Positions 21,845 through 30,486 of a DNA stretch of 64,000 nucleotides are shown in pieces. The position numbers and the translations under genes were made by a program. The notes beneath the pieces were generated by a model. It did not search any database. It worked only from the letters and a program-made list of their open reading frames with translations, and was not told where the DNA came from. The stretch's first letter is position 1; every line of letters begins with the position of its first letter. Origin of the DNA: Nonomuraea aridisoli (lineage in GTDB: Bacteria; Actinomycetota; Actinomycetes; Streptosporangiales; Streptosporangiaceae); the NCBI RefSeq assembly GCF_003236395.1, contig NZ_POUD01000009.1, positions 16,175-80,174 of the forward strand, written 5' to 3'.

Positions 21845-24800
21845 AGGGAGATCGCCTCCGGCCCGAACAACTGCTTGATGTCGGCGGCGAACGACGGCTC
21901 CGGGTTGACCCGGAAGCCCGGCAGCGACAGCACCACCGTCTTCCCCGCCGAACGGCGCAGGTTGACCAGCACCGGCACCTGGCCCTCGTGCTGCTTGAGC
22001 ACGTTGCGCAGCTCCTCCACCAGCTGCTGGTTGATGCGCTCCTCACGCAGCTGCAGTGTCACCGGATGCCCGGTGTCGCTGCTGACTCCCGAGACGTCGA
22101 TCGGCGTCAGCTCGGTCGCGAAGATCGAGATGGCTCCGTCGCGGTTGTTGATCTGCCCGGCGACCGACACCACGGCGTCCTCGCGGAGCTCCAGCGAGTA
22201 CAGCTCGTACGACCTGGGGAAGAACAGGCACTCCACGGCGCCGTCCATGTCCTCCACCGTGGCGATGGCCCACAGGTTGCCGGCCTTGTTGACGCGCTTG
22301 TCCACCTTCGTGATCAGACCGCACACGCGGACGTCGCCGCGGTCTTCGCGACCGCTGTCGAGCAGGTCGGCGATGGTGGTGTCGCGGTTGCGGGCGAGCA
22401 GTCGTTCGGTGCCGGCCAGCGGGTGGTCGGACACGTACAGGCCGAGCATCTCCCGCTCGAAGTCGAGCTTGGTCTTCTTGTCCCACTCCATGTCCGGGAT
22501 CTGGACGGAGAACGCCTCGCCGGCCCCGTCGTCGTCCAGGCCGCCGAACAACGAGTCCTGGCCGTGGGCCTCGTTCTTCTTGATGTCGATGACCGAGTCG
22601 ACCGCCTGCTCGTGGATCATCAGCAGCGCCTTGCGCTGGTGGCCGAGCGAGTCGAACGCCCCGGCCTTGATCAGCGACTCGATCACGCGCTTGTTGCAGA
22701 CGACGAGCGGCACCTTGTCGAGGTAATCGTTGAAGTCGCGGTAGCCGCCCTTCTCCGTGCGGGCCTTGACGATGCCGTCGACGACGTTCTCGCCGACGTT
22801 GCGGACCGCGCCCATGCCGAACCTGACCTTGTCGTCGCCGACCGCGACGAAGTCGAGCCGGCTGTCGTTGACGTCGGGCGGCAGCACCTGGATGCCCATC
22901 TTGCGGCACTCCGCCAGATAGACGGCCGCCTTGTCCTTGTCGTCGCCCACGCTGGTGAGCAGGGCGGCCATGTACTCGGCGGGGTAGTTGGCCTTGAGGT
23001 AGGCGGTCCAGTAGGCGACGAGACCGTACCCGGCGGTGTGCGACTTGTTGAACGCGTATCCGGAGAACGGCAGCATGACGTCCCACAGCGCCTGGATGGA
23101 CTCGTCGCTGTAGCCGTTGCCGCGCATGCCGGCCTGGAAGTTGGCGAACTCCTTGGCCAGGATCTCGGGCTTCTTCTTGCCCATGGCGCGGCGCAGCAGG
23201 TCGGCGCCGCCGAGCGAGTAGCCGGCCAGCTCCCGGGCGACGGCCATGATCTGCTCCTGGTAGACGAGCAGATGGAACGTGGGGCCGAGGATCGGCTCCA
23301 GCGCGTCCTTCAGTTCGGGGTGGATGGGCTCGATGTCCTGGCGGCCGTTCTTGCGGTGGGCGTAGTTGGTGTGCGCGTTGGCCGCCATCGGGCCCGGCCG
23401 GTAGAGGGCGAGCACGGCGGCGATGTCCTCGAACCGGGTCGGCTCCATGAGCTTCAGCAGCTGGCGCATGGGGCCGCCGTCGAGCTGGAAGACGCCGAGG
23501 GTGTCGCCGCGGGCGAGCAGCTGGTACGTCTTCTCGTCGTCGAGCGGCAGCTCCAGGGTGTCGAGGGTGACGCCCCGGTTCTGCTCGATGATCTTGATGG
23601 CGTGGTCGATGATGCCGAGGTTGCGCAGGCCCAGGAAGTCCATCTTCACCAGGCCCATCGCTTCGCACGACGGGTAGTCGAACCCGGTGATGATCACCTT
23701 GTCCTTGTCCCGCATGTGCATCGGGATGAGGTCGAGCAGCGGGTCCGACGACAGGATGACCGCGGCCGCGTGCACGCCGGTGCCGCGGATGAGCCCTTCG
23801 ATGCCGCGGCCGGTGTCGATCACCTTGCGCACGTCGACGTCGGACTCGTACAGGGCGCGGATCTCGGTGCCCTCGTTGTAGCGGGGGTGGTCCTCGTTGA
23901 ACAGGTCGGCGAGCGGGACGCCCTTGCCCATGACGTCCGGCGGCATCGCCTTGGTGATCTTGTCGCCCACGGCGAACGGGTAGCCGAGGATCCGGCTGGC
24001 GTCCTTGACGGCGGCCTTGGCCTTGATCGTGCCGAACGTGTTGACCTGGGCGGTCATGGCGTTGCCGTACTTCTCGGTGACGTAGGCCACCATGCGGTCG
24101 CGCTGGCGGTCGTCGAAGTCGAGGTCGACGTCCGGCGGGTTGATCCGCTCCGGGTTGAGGAACCGCTCGAACAGCAGACCGTGCTCCAGCGGGTCGAGTT
24201 CGGTGATGCGGGTGGCGTAGGCGACGATCGAGCCGGTGGCCGACCCTCGGCCGGGACCGACCGCGATGCCGTTGTCGCGGGCGTGCCGGCAGATGTCGGC
24301 GACCACGAGGAAGTAGGAGGAGAACCCCATCGGGCCGATGACCTTCATCTCAGTCTCGTACCGCTCCATCACCTCGGCGGGGACGGGGTCGCCGTAGCGC
24401 ATGACCAGGCCGCGCTCGACCTCCTTGCGCAGCCACGACTCCTGCGTCTCGCCCTCGGGCACGTCGGGGTAGTCCGGCATCCGGTTCACCTCGGCGAACA
24501 CCTCGCCGTAGTCGCCGACCATCTCGGCGACCAGCAGGGTGTTGTCGCACGCCTCCGGCATGTCGGGGAACAGCGCCCGCATCTCCTGCGCGGTCTTGAG
24601 GTAGTAGCCGGACCCGTTGAACTTGAAGCGGTTCGGGTCGTCCTTGTTCTTGCCGACGCCGACGCACAGGAGGCTGTCGTGCGCGTCGGCCTGGTCCTCG
24701 GTCACGTAGTGGGAGTCGTTGGTGACCAGGAGCGGGATGTTGAGCTGCTTGGCCAGCTTGAGCAGGTCGGCGCGCACCTCCCGCTCGATGTCGATGCCGT

Positions 24801-25395
24801 GGTCCATCAGCTCCAGGAAGTAGTTCTCCTTGCCGAAGATCTCCTGGTATTCGCCGGCCGCCTTGACCGCCTCGTCGTACTGGCCGAGCCGCAACCGGGT
24901 CTGCACGACCCCGGAGGGGCAGCCGGTGGTGGCGATGATGCCCTCCGCGTACTGGGAGACCAGCTCCTGGTCCATGCGGGGCTTGCCGTAGTAGCCCTCG
25001 AAGCTGGCCAGTGAGGACAGCCGGAACAGGTTGCGCAGCCCGGTCGCGTCCTTGGCCCACATCGTCATGTGGGTGTACCGGCCGCCGCCGGAGACGTCCT
25101 TGCCGCCTTCGACGTCGGCCACGCCGGTCTCCGCGCGTGAGCCCCAGAAGACGGGCTTCTTGAAGAACCGGGAGCCGGGCGCCACGTACGCCTCGATCCC
25201 GATGATCGGCTTGACGGAGCTGTTCGTGGCGACCGACTGGAACTCGTACGCGCCGAACATGTTGCCGTGATCGGACATCGCGATCGCCGGCATACCGAGC
25301 CGCTCTGCCTCCTTGAACAGCGGCTTCATCTTCGCCGCCCCGTCGAGCATGCTGTACTCGGTGTGAACGTGCAGGTGTACGAACGAGTCGCTCAC
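21841..25395 (-). CDS. dnaE: DNA polymerase III alpha subunit
   Basis: A 1184-residue replicative polymerase, the normal length for actinobacterial DnaE1. The N-terminal PHP domain (residues about 5-280) starts FVHLHVHTEYSMLDGAAKM, with further metal-site residues in AMSDHGNMFG. The catalytic palm contains GPGRGSATGS and the Asp triplet region PPDVDLDFDD, followed by GLVKMDFLGLRNL. Fingers, the tandem HhH region (~870-920) and the OB fold (VRVCGLITKVDKR) follow. The clamp-binding and tau-binding C-terminus is present. No intein interrupts it. It is preceded by a ~270-base gap and followed by the coupled zinc protein. Confidence 0.97.
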   Translation of the reverse strand: MSDSFVHLHVHTEYSMLDGAAKMKPLFKEAERLGMPAIAMSDHGNMFGAYEFQSVATNSSVKPIIGIEAYVAPGSRFFKKPVFWGSRAETGVADVEGGKDVSGGGRYTHMTMWAKDATGLRNLFRLSSLASFEGYYGKPRMDQELVSQYAEGIIATTGCPSGVVQTRLRLGQYDEAVKAAGEYQEIFGKENYFLELMDHGIDIEREVRADLLKLAKQLNIPLLVTNDSHYVTEDQADAHDSLLCVGVGKNKDDPNRFKFNGSGYYLKTAQEMRALFPDMPEACDNTLLVAEMVGDYGEVFAEVNRMPDYPDVPEGETQESWLRKEVERGLVMRYGDPVPAEVMERYETEMKVIGPMGFSSYFLVVADICRHARDNGIAVGPGRGSATGSIVAYATRITELDPLEHGLLFERFLNPERINPPDVDLDFDDRQRDRMVAYVTEKYGNAMTAQVNTFGTIKAKAAVKDASRILGYPFAVGDKITKAMPPDVMGKGVPLADLFNEDHPRYNEGTEIRALYESDVDVRKVIDTGRGIEGLIRGTGVHAAAVILSSDPLLDLIPMHMRDKDKVIITGFDYPSCEAMGLVKMDFLGLRNLGIIDHAIKIIEQNRGVTLDTLELPLDDEKTYQLLARGDTLGVFQLDGGPMRQLLKLMEPTRFEDIAAVLALYRPGPMAANAHTNYAHRKNGRQDIEPIHPELKDALEPILGPTFHLLVYQEQIMAVARELAGYSLGGADLLRRAMGKKKPEILAKEFANFQAGMRGNGYSDESIQALWDVMLPFSGYAFNKSHTAGYGLVAYWTAYLKANYPAEYMAALLTSVGDDKDKAAVYLAECRKMGIQVLPPDVNDSRLDFVAVGDDKVRFGMGAVRNVGENVVDGIVKARTEKGGYRDFNDYLDKVPLVVCNKRVIESLIKAGAFDSLGHQRKALLMIHEQAVDSVIDIKKNEAHGQDSLFGGLDDDGAGEAFSVQIPDMEWDKKTKLDFEREMLGLYVSDHPLAGTERLLARNRDTTIADLLDSGREDRGDVRVCGLITKVDKRVNKAGNLWAIATVEDMDGAVECLFFPRSYELYSLELREDAVVSVAGQINNRDGAISIFATELTPIDVSGVSSDTGHPVTLQLREERINQQLVEELRNVLKQHEGQVPVLVNLRRSAGKTVVLSLPGFRVNPEPSFAADIKQLFGPEAISL

Positions 25396-25668
25396 ATGCC
25401 CCCCTGACTCCTGTGGCCGCCGGACTTCCGCCCGAGCCTATTCCTCTCCTGCGACCGTTGGGAGCCAGGCGACCGATGAGCCGCCTGCGAGACCCTGAGC
25501 CGTGTCAGCGGCCGCGTCAGCACGGTGACAGCCCGGGATCAGCGCGGTCGGCGATGGTTGACGTCATGAACGGTTCGGCGATCGCGATCCCCACGGGCCA
25601 CCCGGCCTGAGCGATCTCGACACCGCCTTCCCTTGACTTCCGCGAAAGCTGATCAGGAGCACACCATC

Positions 25669-26073
25669 ATGGCCATCACCCTCACCGACCAGGACAAGCT
25701 CACCCTGCGGACCGCCGCGTGGGGCGCCGTCTCCCTGATGTCCGCCGCCGGCGCCGCCGGCTCGGCCCACAAGGTCGCCACCGAAGGCTCCATCGCCCTG
25801 ACCTCCGCGACCGGTGCGGTCGGGCACGTGCTCACCAAGGCGCCCAAGGGCGTGAAGTACGGCAAGACCGTGGCCGCACTCGCCGACCTGGTGCTGCCGG
25901 CCCTGACGGCGTCCATGAGCCTGCTCAAGCGGCAGGACCCGGCCGAGGCCGCCAACTTCCGCAGCACCGTCATCGTCGCCGTCGAGGCGGCCGCCCGCAC
26001 CCACCAGGGCAAGCCCAGCCCCACCCTGGCGGAGATGGCCCGCAAGGTCACCGGGGCCCTCGACGCCGCTTGA
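25669..26073 (+). CDS. Unrecognised 134-residue helical protein
   Basis: I do not recognise this protein. ATG 25669 is chosen for its AGGAG ribosome site nine bases upstream; ATG 25633 would add twelve residues without one. The sequence is Ala/Lys/Thr-rich with amphipathic helices (LTLRTAAWGAVSLMSAAGAA, VLPALTASMSLLKRQ) and a C-terminal helix with AARTHQGKPSPTLAEMARKV. No cysteines, signal peptide or clear membrane helix. The upstream 273 bases back to dnaE show no other gene. It precedes the serine hydrolase on the same strand by 93 bases. Confidence 0.65.
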   Translation: MAITLTDQDKLTLRTAAWGAVSLMSAAGAAGSAHKVATEGSIALTSATGAVGHVLTKAPKGVKYGKTVAALADLVLPALTASMSLLKRQDPAEAANFRSTVIVAVEAAARTHQGKPSPTLAEMARKVTGALDAA

Positions 26074-26166
26074 CGGCATGCCGACGGGCCGGCTGCTCAC
26101 CACCGCATGTCAGCAGCCGGCCGGGCACCCAACCATCCGATCGGGATTCGAAGGAGCACATCCACC

Positions 26167-27306
26167 ATGTCCAACCTCACCGAGCAGAACGAGTTCGCCC
26201 CGCGGACCGGGCAGGACCGCCCGGAGCTGCAGCAGGCCATCCAGGAGATCGTCGATTCCGGTTTCGTCGGAGTGCAGCTGCGCGTGCACGACGAGCGGGG
26301 CGAGTGGGCCGGCAGCGCCGGGGTGAGCGAGCTGGGCGAGACCGCGAAGCCGCCGACGGACGGACGGTTCCGGATCGGCAGCAACACCAAGACCTTCACC
26401 GCGACCCTGGTCCTGCAGCTGGTGGCCGAGGGCAGGATCGGGCTGGACACTCCGGTGCACGACCACCTGCCCGAGTTCGGGCTGGACCCGCGGATCACGG
26501 TGCGGATGTTGCTGCAGCACACCAGCGGGGTGTTCAACTTCACCGGCGAGTACTACGACGACGGCACTGTGGCGCCGGGGATCCCCTGGGCCGGCCAGGA
26601 GTGGGTGGACAACCGGTTCCGCACCTACCGGCCGGAGGAGCTCGTACGGCTGGCGTTGTCCAAGCCGGCGCGGTTCGAGCCGGGCACGGACTGGAGCTAT
26701 TCCAACACCAACTACGTGCTGGCCAGGCTGCTGATCGAGAAGGTCACCGGCCGCTCGGTCACCGAGGAGATGCAGCGACTGATCCTGGGGCCGCTCGGGC
26801 TGTCGGGCACCGTGTCACCGGACACCCGGCCGGACATCCCCGGGCCGCACGCCCACGCCTACTACCGGTACGAGGAGGCCGGCGAGGAGAAGACGGTCGA
26901 CGTCACCCGCCAGAACCCCTCCTGGATCTCCAGCGGCGGCGACATGATCTCGACCACCCAGGACCTGCACACGTTCATCTCCGCGCTGCTGGGCGGCCGG
27001 CTCCTGCCGGCCCCGCTGCTGGCCGAGATGTGCACGCCGCACCCCAAGGCCGGCTACGGCCTCGGAGTGTTCGTGCAGGACACGGGCCCGGACGGCGGCA
27101 CCGTCATCACCCACAACGGCGGCATCTCGGGCTACGCGGCGCTGATGTACAGCACGCCCGACGGCGGCAAGACCCTGACCGCCTCGCTCACCTATGTGGA
27201 CGACGCCGCGATGTCCCTGGCCGCGACGTTCCAGGAGACGCTGCGGAAGCTCGTCAACGAGGTGTTCTGCGGCCGGACTGCCGACCCCGCCCAGCCGGCG
27301 AGCTGA
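26167..27306 (+). CDS. Serine beta-lactamase-like hydrolase (D-alanyl-D-alanine carboxypeptidase/DD-peptidase type)
   Basis: A 379-residue member of the serine beta-lactamase/penicillin-recognising fold (class C-like, EstB/DD-peptidase branch). The nucleophile motif SxxK is SNTK in FRIGSNTKTFTATL, the YxN motif is in DWSYSNTNYVLARLL, and a KTG-equivalent HNG lies in VITHNGGISGYAAL. No signal peptide is visible, so it is probably cytosolic or leaves by another route. ATG 26167 has AAGGAG ten bases upstream, better than ATG 26107. Substrates of this family range from D-peptides to esters, so beta-lactam resistance should not be assumed. It is convergent with dnaB, 14 bases apart. Confidence 0.88.
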   Translation: MSNLTEQNEFAPRTGQDRPELQQAIQEIVDSGFVGVQLRVHDERGEWAGSAGVSELGETAKPPTDGRFRIGSNTKTFTATLVLQLVAEGRIGLDTPVHDHLPEFGLDPRITVRMLLQHTSGVFNFTGEYYDDGTVAPGIPWAGQEWVDNRFRTYRPEELVRLALSKPARFEPGTDWSYSNTNYVLARLLIEKVTGRSVTEEMQRLILGPLGLSGTVSPDTRPDIPGPHAHAYYRYEEAGEEKTVDVTRQNPSWISSGGDMISTTQDLHTFISALLGGRLLPAPLLAEMCTPHPKAGYGLGVFVQDTGPDGGTVITHNGGISGYAALMYSTPDGGKTLTASLTYVDDAAMSLAATFQETLRKLVNEVFCGRTADPAQPAS

Positions 27307-27320
27307 GCACCTCGGCCGGG

Positions 27321-30179
27321 TCAGTGCTGGGCCATGTCGACGAAGCGGCTGTAGTGGCCCTGGAAGGCGACCGTCACCGTGGCGGTGGGGCCGTTACGGT
27401 GCTTGGCCACGATCAGGTCGGCCTCGCCCGCCCGGGGTGACTCGCGCTCGTAGGCGTCTTCGCGGTGCAGCAGGATGACCATGTCGGCGTCCTGCTCGAT
27501 GCTTCCAGATTCGCGAAGATCGCTCACTTGGGGGCGTTTGTCGGTGCGCTGTTCGGGGCCACGGTTGAGCTGGGAGATCGCGATGACGGGCACCTCGAGC
27601 TCCTTCGCCAGCAGCTTGATGGCACGCGAGATCTCCGAGACCTCGTTCTGGCGGCTCTCGGTCTTCTTCGGCGAGCTCATCAGCTGGAGGTAGTCGATGA
27701 CCACGAACCTCAGGTCGTTGCGCTGCTTGAGCCGCCGGCACTTGGCCCTGATCTCCATCATCGACATGTTGGGCGAGTCGTCGATGAACAGCGGCGCCTC
27801 CGCCACCTCGCTCATCCGCCGCGCCAGGCGCGTCCAGTCGTCGTCGCTCATGGTGCCCGAACGCATGGCGTGGAGCGCGACCCGCGCCTCGGCGGACAGC
27901 AGACGCATGGTGATCTCGTTACGGGACATCTCCAGCGAGAAGATGACCGTGGTCATCCCATGCTTAATAGCCGCAGACCGCGCGAAGTCAAGGCCGAGTG
28001 TGCTGTTATGCGTGGGTATGCATGATCTGCTGGCGAGATACATGTGGTCGGCGTTGTCGACCTCAACGCATCTGACCGGGCGCGACGGAACAGGGCGCAC
28101 GTCCACGATGTAGCGGACCAGCGTGGTGGGATGCGCCGTGCCGACCTGCCTGGACGCCTTGCGGGACAGCCGGAAGATCTTGTCCGGGGTGGTGAAATTG
28201 ATCATGTAGTAGGTCGAGGGGTCCGCCGTCCTGCCCTTGACCGGCTTCGTCCGCATGGTGGCCTTGTAGCCGAGGCTCAAGATGAGCTCGAGGGCGTCAT
28301 GGGCGAGCCTCCGGTTCGTCAGCGCGAGCTGGATCTGCCCGCTCGCACTGACATATCCGTCGGTGTCGAGCAGCCCGGCCAGCAGGTCACGCCTCTGCTG
28401 CTCCGACCCGCGCAGGTACACCGGCGGAATGTGCTTGTCACCAAGGACCCCCAGCGTGCGCAGGATGCCCTGAACGGTGCCACGATTCCTGTGACACTCC
28501 TGACAACGTCGCAGACCGCTCGTGGGCCGACCACAATCAGGACACGTCGGTGCGGCCACGGGCGCTGATACGCATCGCGCCCTGCCCCCACACGTACGGC
28601 CGCACGTGCGCACCTCGGAAGTCCGCGGCACGAACGCAGTGCCGCACACCACGCAGGCACGAACGCCAACGGGCTCCGGCTCGGGAAGACTCATCCGATA
28701 GGTGATGGTGGAGCCCGCTCGCGTGATGCGCAGCCCTTCGGTCTCCAGGTTGGCGATGATCTCCGGATCGGTCGTGGTGAAGCGAGCTGCCGCGCTCTCC
28801 CCATCACCGAGCCAGACCCCTAGCGCGTACGGCGGCAGCGGCACATCCTGTGGCTCGAGGTCGAAGGCCGCCGCGACCGCCACAGCGTGGTTCGGCCGGT
28901 TGTCGGACGCGCAGCGCAGCGAAGCCGCTATTTCCTCGGTGGTGACCACGCTTCTGTGCTGGACCGTCAGGGCTGCGTTCTTGGCTGTCGTGACGCGTGC
29001 GTGGAGGGCTCCGAAGAGCTCCGCCGCTGGGTAAGCCGGCAGGCGTCGAACGTAGTCGGAACGGACCGGCCCGCCCACGAGGGCAGGGACCTTAGCAATG
29101 GTCCGGATGCCTTTCTGGGCCGTGTGGAGGACGTGGCGGAACTCCTCCCCCACGACTGCGAGTGCTTCTCGGTGAGTGATCGGCTTGTCGGGCTCGGCAC
29201 AGGCCGACCGGTAGACCTCTTCCACCCGCCGTACCGCTTCGTCGGGCCGGTGGAAAGCGCGGCCGGAGTGTGCGGCCCGTCTGGACGCGCGGGTGGTGGT
29301 GCGCCACTGGTGCTGGGCATCCGCGACGATCACGGTGCCGTCGCTGAACTCCACCTCGTAGCAGGGCCGGTCGTTCATGACATCGGTCGCGGCGACGACC
29401 CGCGTGGGGCGTCCGTCGGCTCCGATCAGCTGATCACCGACCTTGACCTCACCCATCGTCGTCCAGCCTGTGGGCGTGGGCAGGGGTGTGTCGAGCGCGA
29501 GCGCCTTGCCGATGGCGGGGCGGGCGGCCACGACGATCATCTGGCCGGGGTGGAGGCCGTTGGTGAGGGAGTCGAGGTCCTGGAAGCCCGTGGGGACGCC
29601 GACCATCTGGCCGCCGCGGCTGCCGATGGCCTCGAGCTCGTCGAGGGCGCCCGGCATGATGTCGGCCAGCGGCGCGTAGTCTTCGGACGTGCGCCGCTCG
29701 GTGACCTTGTAGATCTCGGCCTGGGCGCGGTCGACCAGGTCGTCGACCTCTTCGTTCTGGCCGCCGTAGCCGTAGGAGACGATGCGGGTGCCGGCCTCGA
29801 TGAGCCGGCGCAGGACCGCCTGCTCGCGGACGATCTTGGCGTAGTAGCCGGCGTTGGCGGCGGTGGGGACGACGGCCGTCAGGGTGTGGAGATAGGCGGC
29901 GCCGCCCACCCGGGCCATCTCGCCGCGCTTCTGCAGCTCGTCGAAGACGGTGACGGCGTCGGCGGGCTCGCCCCGGCCGTAGAGGTCGGTGATGACGTCG
30001 TAGACCATCTGGTGGGCCGGACGGTAGAAGTCGTCGGAACGGATGATCTCGATGACGTCGGCGATGGCGTCTTTGGACAGCAGCATGCCGCCCAGCACGG
30101 ACTGCTCCGCCTCGATGTTGTGGGGCGGCGTGCGCTCGAATCCTGGGCCTGCACCGGCCTCTTCTTCGTCAATGGTCAC
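27321..30179 (-). CDS. dnaB: Replicative DNA helicase DnaB, interrupted by an intein
   Basis: The 952-residue precursor should mature to a 452-residue hexameric helicase that unwinds DNA ahead of the fork. The N-terminal domain (PPHNIEAEQSVLGGMLLSK onward) binds primase. The RecA-like domain has its Walker A site split by an intein: ARPAIGK lies before and STLGLDFARS after. Downstream are Walker B (RFVVIDYLQLM), ISQLNRGPEQR, and the arginine finger/H4 region near SDLRESGSIEQDADMV. Start GTG 30179 is chosen because the protein then begins as DnaB relatives do and GGGGGC lies upstream; longer forms are possible. Without splicing the P-loop cannot form. The DnaA-box-like array lies upstream. Confidence 0.95.
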   Translation of the reverse strand: MTIDEEEAGAGPGFERTPPHNIEAEQSVLGGMLLSKDAIADVIEIIRSDDFYRPAHQMVYDVITDLYGRGEPADAVTVFDELQKRGEMARVGGAAYLHTLTAVVPTAANAGYYAKIVREQAVLRRLIEAGTRIVSYGYGGQNEEVDDLVDRAQAEIYKVTERRTSEDYAPLADIMPGALDELEAIGSRGGQMVGVPTGFQDLDSLTNGLHPGQMIVVAARPAIGKALALDTPLPTPTGWTTMGEVKVGDQLIGADGRPTRVVAATDVMNDRPCYEVEFSDGTVIVADAQHQWRTTTRASRRAAHSGRAFHRPDEAVRRVEEVYRSACAEPDKPITHREALAVVGEEFRHVLHTAQKGIRTIAKVPALVGGPVRSDYVRRLPAYPAAELFGALHARVTTAKNAALTVQHRSVVTTEEIAASLRCASDNRPNHAVAVAAAFDLEPQDVPLPPYALGVWLGDGESAAARFTTTDPEIIANLETEGLRITRAGSTITYRMSLPEPEPVGVRACVVCGTAFVPRTSEVRTCGRTCGGRARCVSAPVAAPTCPDCGRPTSGLRRCQECHRNRGTVQGILRTLGVLGDKHIPPVYLRGSEQQRRDLLAGLLDTDGYVSASGQIQLALTNRRLAHDALELILSLGYKATMRTKPVKGRTADPSTYYMINFTTPDKIFRLSRKASRQVGTAHPTTLVRYIVDVRPVPSRPVRCVEVDNADHMYLASRSCIPTHNSTLGLDFARSAAIKHGMTTVIFSLEMSRNEITMRLLSAEARVALHAMRSGTMSDDDWTRLARRMSEVAEAPLFIDDSPNMSMMEIRAKCRRLKQRNDLRFVVIDYLQLMSSPKKTESRQNEVSEISRAIKLLAKELEVPVIAISQLNRGPEQRTDKRPQVSDLRESGSIEQDADMVILLHREDAYERESPRAGEADLIVAKHRNGPTATVTVAFQGHYSRFVDMAQH
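28005..29504 (-). other. Class 3-type intein with LAGLIDADG homing endonuclease in the DnaB P-loop
   Basis: Exactly 500 codons between Lys of AIGK and Ser of STLGLDF (precursor residues 226-725). The first residue is Ala, not Cys or Ser (ALALDTPLPTPTGWTTMGEV). Block B reads DAQHQWRT with Trp, block F has RCVEVDNADHMYLAS with Cys, and block G ends CIPTHN with Thr before Asn. That is the Trp-Cys-Thr triplet that defines class 3 inteins, which start splicing from the block F Cys. Endonuclease dodecapeptides are LGVWLGDG and LLAGLLDTDG. Between them lie CVVC, TCGRTC, CPDC and CQEC, likely zinc ribbons. The frame is intact throughout. Confidence 0.9.
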
Positions 30180-30278
30180 GGCGCCCCCTAGAACACACTT
30201 GCAGGCGGTCGCACCACCCCCACTTGTAGCCGACCGGTCTGACAGTTTCGCGGAGTCTCGGTCCGTCGGCAACGTGGC

Positions 30279-30431
30279 CTGTGGACAACCCTGTGGTCAA
30301 GCTGTGGACGAGCTGTGGACGACGGCCGCCAGGGTGTGAAATGCCTGTGGACACAGGCTGGGGATAACTCTGGCAGATATCCACTGAAGGCGCTCTGACC
30401 TGGGCTGATAGTGTCCACCGGCTGTGGAGGA
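30279..30431. promoter_or_regulatory. Array of DnaA-box-like sequences upstream of dnaB
   Basis: Four adjoining units begin with CTGTGG at 30279, 30291, 30302 and 30313, spaced 12, 11 and 11 bases. The first core, TGTGGACAA (30280-30288), is the exact complement of TTGTCCACA, the actinobacterial DnaA box. The others differ by one or two bases. Further partial matches are TGTGGACAC (30346), TGGGGATAA (30359), ATATCCACT (30377), GTGTCCACC (30411) and TGTGGAGGA (30423). The array lies in the divergent space between dnaB and the MATE gene, so DnaA could control either promoter or be titrated here. Confidence 0.7.
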
Positions 30432-30455
30432 AAGAAAGTTGCCGCGACACGCCGC

Positions 30456-30486
30456 GTAATAGGCATAATGGACCGATGCCTATTAC
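30456..30486 (+). promoter_or_regulatory. Perfect inverted repeat across the MATE start codon
   Basis: GTAATAGGCAT (30456-30466) and ATGCCTATTAC (30476-30486) are exact reverse complements, 11 bases each, with a 9-base spacer. The second arm begins with the ATG start codon itself. A CATAAT hexamer (30465-30470) just upstream could be a -10, which would make the messenger nearly leaderless. The site could be a repressor operator overlapping the promoter, or an RNA hairpin hiding the start codon. Confidence 0.65.

Noticed and set aside
21988..25014. A 1008-codon open frame antisense to dnaE
   Set aside because: dnaE is unmistakable on the other strand; the antisense frame has no recognisable domain.
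25413..25610. A 65-codon frame between dnaE and the helical protein gene
   Set aside because: No ribosome site, low-complexity Pro/Arg content, and no motif.
28005..29504. A frameshifted or disrupted dnaB
   Set aside because: The insertion is exactly 500 codons, in frame, with complete intein splicing motifs at both ends.
30279..30431. Calling the DnaA-box array oriC
   Set aside because: It lacks dnaA on its flank and an evident AT-rich unwinding region; it is reported only as a DnaA-box array.
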